Positions 6,408 to 12,598 of a DNA stretch of 15,083 nt are shown piece by piece (the first letter of the stretch is position 1; every line of letters begins with the position of its first letter). A program made the position numbers and the translations under genes. The stretch comes from Verrucomicrobiota bacterium (GTDB lineage Bacteria > Verrucomicrobiota > Kiritimatiellia > CAIQIC01 > Lenti-01), in the NCBI GenBank assembly GCA_003451935.1, contig DMJA01000247.1:1-15083 (forward strand). Direction: 5' to 3'. Below the pieces are notes generated by a model, which worked only from the letters and a program-made list of their open reading frames with translations, did not search any database and was not told the origin of the DNA.

Positions 6408-7967
6408 ATGACTTTGAAGTTTCTGAAAATCAAATGGCATCCGGTGACGCGGCAGCGGTGGGCGCGGTTCCGGGGGATGCGGCGCGGCTGGTGGGCGTTC
6501 TGGGTTTTGATTGGGGCATATGTCATCTGCTTGTTCTCGGAATGGATCGCGAACGACAGACCCCTGTGGATCCGCTTCGAGGGGCGGAATTATTTTCCAG
6601 TCGTGAAGTTCTATCCGGAGGATGTGTTCACAGGCAGCGGGCGGATGACGCGGACGGACTACCGGGCGTTGGCGGCCAGCGAAGCGTTCGCGGAGGGAGG
6701 CGGCAATCGGATGGTTTGGCCGGTGATACGGAGCGGGCCGCTGGAGAGCCTGAAAGCGGCGGACATCAAACTGCCGGCCGCGGTGACGGTGGCGGCCACG
6801 CCGGAGCCGCGCGTGGCGACGGCGGACGTGGATGCGGAAGGGCACGTGGTGCGAGTGATGGGGGATGAGGAATTTTTTGGGCTGGAGCCGGGGCAGAGTT
6901 TGGGCGGTGTTGGCGAGAAGGCGGACGTTGGCTCCCCCACCGCGCAAGGCGGTGGGGCCCGCGGGGATCGCGGCTCACCCGGAGGGTTCGCCCTACCTAA
7001 AACCATTCAGGCCGGGCTGGAGGCGCGGTTTGAAAACAAGGCGGCGGGAGGGGTGGATGCGGAAGTGGATGGGAGATGGGTGTCGTTGTCGCCGTACGCG
7101 CCGCGCGGCGCGGCGCCGGCGCGGGTGCGGCTGACCTTCCGCGAGGAACTGGCGGCGGGCGCAAGAAAGACGGCGGTGGTGGACGAGAAGAATCCAGTTT
7201 ACCCGGAAGGATTTCCGGTGCCGGGGACGGAAGGGTGGACGTTCACCACGGTCAAGGAGCAGGTGCGGTTTCCGTTCCGGCCGGTGAAGGGGCATCCGCT
7301 GGGGATCGATTCGTCGGGGCGGGACGTGGCGGCGCGAATGCTTTATGCGCTGCGGACTTCGCTATCGTTCGGCATGCTGCTGGTGCTGGCGACCATGGCG
7401 CTGGGGACGGCGGCGGGGGCGCTGCAAGGCTATTACGGCGGCAAGGTGGATCTGCTGGGTCAGCGGTTCATCGAGGTGTGGGAGTCGCTGCCGTTCATCT
7501 ACGTGCTGATCCTGCTGGGATCGGTGTACGGGCAGAGCTTCGGGCTCCTGCTGGCGATTTACGCGGTGTTCAACTGGATTGGCATCTCGTACTACATGCG
7601 CGGGGAATTCCTGAGGCTCCGGAAGCTGCCGTTCGTGGAGGCGGCGCGGGTAATCGGGCTGCCGGCGCGGAAGATCATTTTCCGGCACATGCTGCCGAAT
7701 GCGCTGGTGCCGCTGGTGACGTTCTTTCCGTTCTCGCTGGTGGGGGCGATCGGCGTAATGGCGGCGCTGGATTATCTGGGGTTCGGGCTGCCGCCGCCGA
7801 CGCCGAGCTGGGGCGAGCTGCTGTCGCAGGCGCAGGAGTTTCCGCACGCGTGGTGGCTGGTGCTCTATCCTTCGCTGGCTCTGTTCTCCACGATGCTGGC
7901 GGGGGTGTTCGTGGGGGAGGGGCTGCGGGCGGCGTTCGATCCGCGGCAATATGGGCGGATGGAGTAG
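6408..7967 (+). CDS. yejE: ABC transporter inner-membrane permease, YejE-like, with a large periplasmic insertion
   Basis: A 519-residue partner of the YejB-like permease; E. coli YejE has about 341. The YejE-type start RQRWARFRGMRRGWWAFW and SEWIANDRPLWIRFEG is present, and the second half is strongly YejE-like: HPLGIDSSGRDVAARMLY, GALQGYYGGKVDLLGQRFIEVW, the EAARVIGLPARKIIFRHMLPNAL coupling loop, LDYLGFGLPPPTPSWGEL, and AFDPRQY. Between WPVIRSG (about 104-110) and HPLGIDS (about 296) lie some 185 residues where E. coli has only about 27. That stretch looks compositionally simple and should face the periplasm after helix 1. A palindromic REP-like stretch (6930-7006) is translated within it. 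The start ATG 6408 has no Shine-Dalgarno. This is the last gene of the plus cluster. Confidence 0.9.
   Translation: MTLKFLKIKWHPVTRQRWARFRGMRRGWWAFWVLIGAYVICLFSEWIANDRPLWIRFEGRNYFPVVKFYPEDVFTGSGRMTRTDYRALAASEAFAEGGGNRMVWPVIRSGPLESLKAADIKLPAAVTVAATPEPRVATADVDAEGHVVRVMGDEEFFGLEPGQSLGGVGEKADVGSPTAQGGGARGDRGSPGGFALPKTIQAGLEARFENKAAGGVDAEVDGRWVSLSPYAPRGAAPARVRLTFREELAAGARKTAVVDEKNPVYPEGFPVPGTEGWTFTTVKEQVRFPFRPVKGHPLGIDSSGRDVAARMLYALRTSLSFGMLLVLATMALGTAAGALQGYYGGKVDLLGQRFIEVWESLPFIYVLILLGSVYGQSFGLLLAIYAVFNWIGISYYMRGEFLRLRKLPFVEAARVIGLPARKIIFRHMLPNALVPLVTFFPFSLVGAIGVMAALDYLGFGLPPPTPSWGELLSQAQEFPHAWWLVLYPSLALFSTMLAGVFVGEGLRAAFDPRQYGRME
6930..7006. repeat. REP-like palindromic element inside the yejE reading frame
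   Basis: A perfect 9-bp stem, CCCCACCGC and GCGGTGGGG (6935-6957) with a GCAAG loop, is followed by CCCGCGGGG and the small inverted repeat ACCC-GGA-GGGT. It encodes a low-complexity Gly/Arg/Ser/Pro stretch near residues 175-199 in the non-conserved insertion. The outer limits are approximate; the frame stays open across it. Confidence 0.5.
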
Positions 7968-7978
7968 AGGCGGATCTC

Positions 7979-8013
7979 AATATCCAATAACCAATATCCA
8001 ATGTCCAATGTTC
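7979..8013 (+). repeat. Five 7-bp tandem units (AATRTCC) between convergent genes
   Basis: AATATCC, AATAACC, AATATCC, AATGTCC, AATGTTC in perfect phase. They fill the 61-bp gap between the yejE-like stop and the end of the minus-strand operon. No hairpin terminator is seen in this gap. Confidence 0.8.
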
Positions 8014-8028
8014 AAGCGAGGAACTTGA

Positions 8029-10122
8029 TCAGGAGAAGGCGGGGGCGGAGGAGAGGGACCAGCGGGCGGCGAGGGGAGAACCGTCGGGCTTGGTGAATTG
8101 GAGGGCGAATTCGCCGGGAGGGGTTTCGAGCTTCTTCGCGAAGGTGGCGCCGTCGAGTTTCTGAAAGAGGGATTGGAGGGTGAAGAAGGCGGGGCGGGGG
8201 CGCCAGGCGGCGGGATCGGTGTCGTCGATGAGTCCGAAGCCGCGGGCGGCGAGCCGCCACCAGTAGACGCGGGAGACGTGGCCGGAGGCGAGGGCGAGGA
8301 GGAGGTAGCGGGCCATGTAGGCGGCGTAATCTTCCTCGGAGACAGAGGGGTCGTTGGTGCGCGGGTCGAGGGTTTCGTAGGGGGAGTTGACGGGGGACCA
8401 GACGCCGGTGCCGAGCAGGGGCCAGTTGACTTCGGTGACGACGAGCCGGTCGTCGGCGAATCCGTGGGCGCGGGCATAGGCGCGGAGCAGGGCGCATTTC
8501 CCGACGGTGTCGAAGGGGCCCTGGAAATTCTCGGGGGCGCCGCGGCGGTCCACGTAGAGGTGGTGGGAAAGGGCGTGGAAGGGGAGGTCGCGAGGTAGCA
8601 AATCGAGGATTGCGCCGAGGGCGTGGGGTTCGAAATCAATGCAGGCGGGGCCGGTGATCTTGGCTTCGGGGTATTGGATGAGGCTGGCGCGGACGGGGTC
8701 GAGGAGGCGGAGGTATTCGCGATAATCCCAGACGCCCCATTTGGAGCGGTTGACGGCGTGGCCGATCTCGAAGAAATCGGCGAAGGTATGGGCGCGGTCG
8801 AAGGCGAGGGTGACCATCTGGCGCCAGCCTTTTTGCTCGCGGATGGCGCGCCGGTCCTGCACGAGGGCGAGGGCGACGGAGTGCCCTTGGCGGTGGAGGC
8901 TCAAGGCTTGGTCGAGGGTCCAGTTCCATGCGTCCAGATTCTGGTGGTGGTAGAGGCGGAGGAGGAGGGGCAATTTTTTCGCGCCTTGGAGCCGGGCGAA
9001 GAATTCGAGCTGGCGGGACCAGGTGGCGGGGTTTGCGTCGAGGGTCATGCCGATGGCGCCGTCGAAGGGGACGGGGGTTTGGAAGGACTGCGCGCGAAGT
9101 TGTCCGTAGGAGCGGCGGATGGCGAGTCCTTTCCTCGCGGCGTGGCGGAGGGCGGCGACGGCGTTGGAAATGGGCAGCAGCTTGCGGCGGTCGCGCGCGG
9201 TGTAGGCGGGGATGGCCTGGGCGGAGCGGTCGTCCCAGATCCAGATGTCGCGCCCGCGGAGCGGGCGTTCTTTCCGGGCTGTGTCGCGGCGGATGCGGGC
9301 CTCGCGGATGGGATGGCGGAAGGGGCGCAAGGCAGTGTGGCGGTCGAAGGCGGCGCGGGCCTTGCGTTCGGCTTCGGCGAATTCGGGTGGCGGGGTGTGG
9401 CCGCGGAAGTACATGGCGTGGAAGACGCGGAGGAAGTCGGAGGGGAGGTCGAGGCGGGCGAGGTCGGCGCCGCGCTGGGCGGGTGCGGAGCTCGGAATCG
9501 GCTGCGCGCGGTTGAGGTCGAGAAAGACAATTTTCCACGGCGTGGAAAAATGGTCCGGATCGCGCTGGAGCCCGATGTTCTGGTTGCCAAGGTCGCGGTG
9601 GAGGATGCCGGCGTCGTGCATGGCGCGGACGGCGTCGGCGACGCATTGGAGAAGCTCCATGAGCGGCGCGCAGCGCGGGGCGGAGGAAAAGATGCGGTTG
9701 AGCTCGTCGCGGAAGTTGGAGAGGTCGGGGACGTAGGCGGCGGCGAACAGGCTCTGGCGGAGGCGGCGGCCTTCCCAGCGTTCGGCGACGGCGATGGGGG
9801 CGGGGGTGCCGACGCCGGCGCTCCGGAGAAGCAGCGCGTTGCGGAAGGCGCGCTCGGCCTTGGAGCCGGTTTGCGCGGCGAGGCGGTCGCGCCAGGCGGC
9901 TTGGATCCCGTAGGTCTTGACGACGGCGTCGACGGCTTCGCCGCCGCAGGGCAGGGCGAGGCGATCGACGCAGTGGCGTCCGGGCGGGGCAATGGGCGCG
10001 GAGTTCCTTTCGACGAGGAACGGAAGACTCAAGAGCGTTTCGTCGAACCCGGGGCGGTCCCAGCCGGGCGCGACGAGAAAGCGCCACGGGCCGCGCTGCT
10101 GCCAGGCCGGATCAGTCGTCAT
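8029..10122 (-). CDS. Fusion protein: WaaP/InaA-like sugar kinase domain plus clan-A glycoside-hydrolase-like TIM barrel
   Basis: A 697-residue two-domain protein. Residues ~50-240 resemble LPS core/Kdo kinases: a lysine in VDAVVKTYG (K69), the catalytic loop MHDAGILHRDLGNQN (H175, D177, N182), and a DFG-equivalent in VFLDLNRAQ (D202). Residues ~345-690 look like a (beta/alpha)8 clan-A barrel: LRLYHHQNLDAWNW, FFEIGHAVNRSKWG, GPACIDFEPHALG, FHALSHHLYVD, then VVTEVNWPLLGTGVWSP with a candidate nucleophile E564. The usual Asn-Glu acid/base pair of GNEPN is His-Ala here (H455-A456); E498 in DFEP might substitute. No signal peptide is visible, so a cytoplasmic place is likely. It overlaps the upstream GT2 by 11 bp. 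The kinase call is firm; GH activity is doubtful. Confidence 0.85.
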   Translation of the reverse strand: MTTDPAWQQRGPWRFLVAPGWDRPGFDETLLSLPFLVERNSAPIAPPGRHCVDRLALPCGGEAVDAVVKTYGIQAAWRDRLAAQTGSKAERAFRNALLLRSAGVGTPAPIAVAERWEGRRLRQSLFAAAYVPDLSNFRDELNRIFSSAPRCAPLMELLQCVADAVRAMHDAGILHRDLGNQNIGLQRDPDHFSTPWKIVFLDLNRAQPIPSSAPAQRGADLARLDLPSDFLRVFHAMYFRGHTPPPEFAEAERKARAAFDRHTALRPFRHPIREARIRRDTARKERPLRGRDIWIWDDRSAQAIPAYTARDRRKLLPISNAVAALRHAARKGLAIRRSYGQLRAQSFQTPVPFDGAIGMTLDANPATWSRQLEFFARLQGAKKLPLLLRLYHHQNLDAWNWTLDQALSLHRQGHSVALALVQDRRAIREQKGWRQMVTLAFDRAHTFADFFEIGHAVNRSKWGVWDYREYLRLLDPVRASLIQYPEAKITGPACIDFEPHALGAILDLLPRDLPFHALSHHLYVDRRGAPENFQGPFDTVGKCALLRAYARAHGFADDRLVVTEVNWPLLGTGVWSPVNSPYETLDPRTNDPSVSEEDYAAYMARYLLLALASGHVSRVYWWRLAARGFGLIDDTDPAAWRPRPAFFTLQSLFQKLDGATFAKKLETPPGEFALQFTKPDGSPLAARWSLSSAPAFS

Positions 10123-10912
10123 GGGCGGGGGCGCCCTTCTTGGGCAGCCGATGTTCGATCCAGAGCTCCATGAGCTTGGCGTATTTGACGAAAACGCCGA
10201 AGGTGGTCATGAGGGCGATGATGAAGCCTTGGCGGCCGTCGAGGAATCCGCGCTTGATGACGTAGGACTTGAAGAAGCGCCAGGGGGGGCGGCCGATCAG
10301 GTCGCGCCAGCGGAACTTCTCGCCGCGGGAAAATTTTTCGCCGGCGAAGATGGAGGAAAAGCGGTTGATGGTGTAGATGTGGTCGGCGAGGTTGTCGTAG
10401 GTGAAATGGTAGAGGGGGGCGCGCAAGGTCTTGACGGTTCCATCCACAACGACGCGGTCATGGGGCTCCTGGCCGGCGCTGTGCCCGCGGTCCTTCCGGA
10501 ACAGGCGGAGCTTGATGTCGGGATACCACTCGCCATGGCGGATCCACTTGCCGAGATAGTGGACCATGCGGGGGAAGCGGTAGCCCGAAGTTTCGCCGGG
10601 TCCGCGCTCGAATTCGGCCTCGATTTCGGCGCGGAGGTCGTCGGACACAACCTCGTCGGCATCGACGTACAGGATCCAAGGGAAGCGGGCGAGGGAGCGG
10701 ATGTAGTTCTTCTGGGCGATGTAGCCTTCCCAGGGGTGCTGATAGACGTGGGGCGTGTACTGTTTGGAAATCTCGAAGGTCTTGTCCTGGCTGAAGGAAT
10801 CGACGACGACGACCTCGTCGCACCACTCGAGGCTGGCGAGGCAGGCGGCGATCTTGTCCTCCTCGTTGCCGGCGGTGACGCAGGCGGAGATTTTCAGGTG
10901 GTCCGGACGCAT
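10112..10912 (-). CDS. Family 2 glycosyltransferase, WaaE/KdtX-like
   Basis: A 266-residue glycosyltransferase of the group that adds a hexose to the LPS inner core. Features: KISACVTAGNEEDKIAACLASLEWCDEVVVVDSFSQDKT at the N-terminus, KNYIRSLARFPWILYVDADEVV with the metal-binding DAD, and GHSAGQEPHDRVVVDG in the acceptor region. A hydrophobic or amphipathic C-terminal stretch (FLDGRQGFIIALMTTFGVFVKYAKL) is common in this group and may contact the membrane. I chose ATG 10912 (MRPDHLK) because GGAGG precedes it by 4 nt; the frame extends to 10954 without support. It lies 48 nt after the SGNH gene and overlaps the kinase fusion, which fits a core-sugar addition and phosphorylation pair. The exact sugar is unknown. 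Confidence 0.9.
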   Translation of the reverse strand: MRPDHLKISACVTAGNEEDKIAACLASLEWCDEVVVVDSFSQDKTFEISKQYTPHVYQHPWEGYIAQKNYIRSLARFPWILYVDADEVVSDDLRAEIEAEFERGPGETSGYRFPRMVHYLGKWIRHGEWYPDIKLRLFRKDRGHSAGQEPHDRVVVDGTVKTLRAPLYHFTYDNLADHIYTINRFSSIFAGEKFSRGEKFRWRDLIGRPPWRFFKSYVIKRGFLDGRQGFIIALMTTFGVFVKYAKLMELWIEHRLPKKGAPAHDD

Positions 10913-10916
10913 GATG

Positions 10917-10921
10917 CCTCC
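10917..10921 (-). promoter_or_regulatory. Shine-Dalgarno site of the WaaE-like gene
   Basis: GGAGG on the minus strand, 4 nt before ATG 10912; it decides the start against the longer frame from 10954. Confidence 0.6.
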
Positions 10922-10960
10922 AATGTGCCGGAGGGGGCGCGTGGAAACCAGCAAAAAAGG

Positions 10961-12055
10961 CTATTCGCCGAGGGCGATGGAAAGGGCTTGCAGGGCGTAG
11001 GCGGTGGAGCGGACGGTCTCGGCTGTATCTTCGTCTTCTCCGTCCGGCCGGCTCCAGAAGCCGCCGCCCTGGGCGTCGATGCGCTGCCGCTGGACCAACT
11101 GGTGGAGGAGGGCCTCCCGCCAAGCGATGGGGCGGCCGTCGTCGAGGAAGACGGTTTCCTCTCCGGCGCGGTCGAGGGCGTCCGCCATCGCCGTAAACGT
11201 AGCGTAGGGGTATCCGTTCGTGGCGGAGGGCGAACTGGACAATAGCGAAAGGAACGGGGCGGTTTCCTCGAGGGCGGGCGGCTCCGGGAGGCCGTCCGGC
11301 GGCGGATGGGTTTTCAGCCACTCTTCGGCGCGGTTGCGGGCGGCGAGGGCCTCGTTGCGGATGGAGACGGCGACGGGTCCGGCGGCGGGGGCGGGATGGA
11401 TTTGCGGGGGTGGCGTGGAAGAGGCGTCTAGGGCCGCAAGGACGGTTCGCGCGATGATTTCGGCGCCTGCGGGGCTGGGATGGAGCCCATCGGGCAAGAG
11501 TTCCTCGCGGTTGGGGAAGACCGCGCTGATGTCGATGACTTGCGCGCCGGTTTCGGCGGCGACGGCGCGGATGGCGGGATTCATGGTTTCGCGGATCGTG
11601 CGGTTGGCCTGGGTTTGCTCCGCCTCGGGAGCGATGGGGGTGAGGGTGCAGAGGAAGACGCGCGGGGCGGAGGGCAGGGCCTGGAAGCGGGCGACGATGT
11701 CGCGCAGATCGCCGGGATATTGGGTGTACCGGTCGGGAAAGGCGAGGTCGTTGATGCCCAGCATGATGACCACCAAGTCGGGATCGAAGGCAAGCGCTTT
11801 ACGGCAGGCGCGGGTGCCGGTCCAGGAGCGCAGAAAGATGTTTTTCAGCGCCGTGGAGGCGTTGACGCCAAAATTGCCGGTGACATAGCGGCCTTGGGAG
11901 AGGCGCTGGAGGACGGCGGGATAGGATTGGGCGTCGCGGTCGGCGAGTTGGTCGCCGTAGGTGATGCTGTCGCCAACGCAGGCGACGCGGAGGGGGGGCT
12001 GGGCGAGGGCGGTCACGGGCAGAAGGAAAAGAATGGCCGCGGCCCAGCGGTTCAT
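10961..12055 (-). CDS. Secreted SGNH/GDSL hydrolase with a C-terminal toroid-like helical tail
   Basis: A 364-residue exported esterase/lipase-type hydrolase. A Sec signal peptide (MNRWAAAILFLLPVTALA, cleavage after AxA at about 18) is followed by the SGNH blocks: GDSITYG with Ser30, GNFGVN with Asn65, LGINDL with Asn102, and DGLHP with D189 and H192. The hydrolase domain ends near residue 210. After a proline-rich linker, residues ~260-364 look helical, ending HQLVQRQRIDAQGGGFW and TAETVRSTAYALQALSIALG. This resembles a repeat of the alpha/alpha toroid fold (prenyltransferase/squalene-cyclase type), but one or two repeats cannot make a full toroid. The start ATG overlaps the upstream TGA (ATGA). 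Likely substrates are esters on glycans or lipids; the sequence does not specify. Confidence 0.88.
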   Translation of the reverse strand: MNRWAAAILFLLPVTALAQPPLRVACVGDSITYGDQLADRDAQSYPAVLQRLSQGRYVTGNFGVNASTALKNIFLRSWTGTRACRKALAFDPDLVVIMLGINDLAFPDRYTQYPGDLRDIVARFQALPSAPRVFLCTLTPIAPEAEQTQANRTIRETMNPAIRAVAAETGAQVIDISAVFPNREELLPDGLHPSPAGAEIIARTVLAALDASSTPPPQIHPAPAAGPVAVSIRNEALAARNRAEEWLKTHPPPDGLPEPPALEETAPFLSLLSSSPSATNGYPYATFTAMADALDRAGEETVFLDDGRPIAWREALLHQLVQRQRIDAQGGGFWSRPDGEDEDTAETVRSTAYALQALSIALGE

Positions 12056-12252
12056 TTGGCGAGGCGGGCGAGCATCTGCCGGATGAGGGTGGCGTGCTTT
12101 TCCTCCTCGTTCTGGAGGCGGAGCAGGAGGTCCCGGACGAAATCAGTCCGGGTGCGCGCGGCCAGCGTCGCGTAGAAATCGCGGGCGTCCTGCTCCTTCT
12201 CCAGCGCGGCGTTCAGGATCTCGACGGGGGTCCGAAGGTTTTCCAGGTTCAT
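12052..12252 (-). CDS. Small ferritin-like (rubrerythrin-related) two-helix protein
   Basis: A 66-residue protein resembling the first half of COG1633-type ferritin-like proteins: MNLENLRTPVEILNAALEKEQDARDFYATLA (E20, Y27) then LQNEEEKHATLI with the ExxH motif (E50, H53). A full rubrerythrin has about 140 residues and four helices, so this would need to dimerise to build a di-iron site or may have lost metal binding. It overlaps its neighbours by 4 bp on both sides (ATGA twice), so it is a genuine part of the operon and not a decayed end. Its link to envelope-glycan genes is unclear. Confidence is good for a real gene and moderate for family. Confidence 0.78.
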   Translation of the reverse strand: MNLENLRTPVEILNAALEKEQDARDFYATLAARTRTDFVRDLLLRLQNEEEKHATLIRQMLARLAK

Positions 12253-12473
12253 GGGGCAATGTCCTCTTTGGTTTTGGAGCGGGCGCCGAACCGGAGCCAG
12301 GCGTGGATGGCATAGGAGATGAAAAAGGAAACGAATCCGAAGCCCAGAAGTCCAAAGCCGATGTTCCGGATGTCCGTGGCGGCATCGGCCTGATGGGACA
12401 GATAGAGGAAGATGCCGGCGAGACAGGCGAGATAGCCAAGGATGCGGGTGGCCCAGTAGATTTTCATGATCAT
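12249..12473 (-). CDS. Small two-helix membrane protein, function unknown
   Basis: A 74-residue protein with two hydrophobic helices, YWATRILGYLACLAGIFLYL (about 6-25) and IGFGLLGFGFVSFFISYAIH (about 38-57), then a basic tail (RFGARSKTKED). I do not recognise a family. Start candidates are ATG 12473 (MIMK) and ATG 12467. There is no Shine-Dalgarno, but a good promoter ends 6 nt before ATG 12473, so it may be leaderless. The frame is open up to 12584, but that part crosses the promoter and looks non-coding. It is first in the minus operon and its TGA overlaps the ATG of the ferritin-like gene (ATGA). Confidence 0.7.
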   Translation of the reverse strand: MIMKIYWATRILGYLACLAGIFLYLSHQADAATDIRNIGFGLLGFGFVSFFISYAIHAWLRFGARSKTKEDIAP

Positions 12474-12479
12474 GGAAAA

Positions 12480-12508
12480 ATTGTACGGCGTGCGGGACGG
12501 GAGGGCAA
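12480..12508 (-). promoter_or_regulatory. Promoter of the minus-strand operon
   Basis: On the minus strand TTGCCC (12508-12503), a 17-nt spacer, and TACAAT (12485-12480, 5 of 6 to TATAAT). Initiation about 6-7 nt later would fall at or near ATG 12473, predicting a leaderless or almost leaderless message. Confidence 0.5.
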
Positions 12509-12568
12509 CCGGAATCCGGGGCGTGCCGGGGGTGAAATCCGGGCTGGATTCGTTCCGTCGCTTCCTTC

Positions 12569-12574
12569 TATGAT
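12569..12574 (+). promoter_or_regulatory. Possible -10 box for the downstream GT4 gene
   Basis: TATGAT matches the -10 consensus at 5 of 6 positions and lies 24 nt before ATG 12599, but no convincing -35 is found 16-18 nt upstream. Confidence 0.3.
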
Positions 12575-12598
12575 GTCCATCCATTGGAAGAAAGGCGC

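Noticed and set aside
6338..8013. CRISPR array
   Set aside because: The repeats are 7-10 bp head-to-tail units with no spacers and no cas genes nearby.
8623..11245. Two long plus-strand frames (516 and 442 codons) opposite the kinase fusion and WaaE-like genes
   Set aside because: Glycine/alanine/valine/glutamate-rich antisense shadows without recognisable motifs; the minus strand holds motif-bearing genes with tight overlaps.
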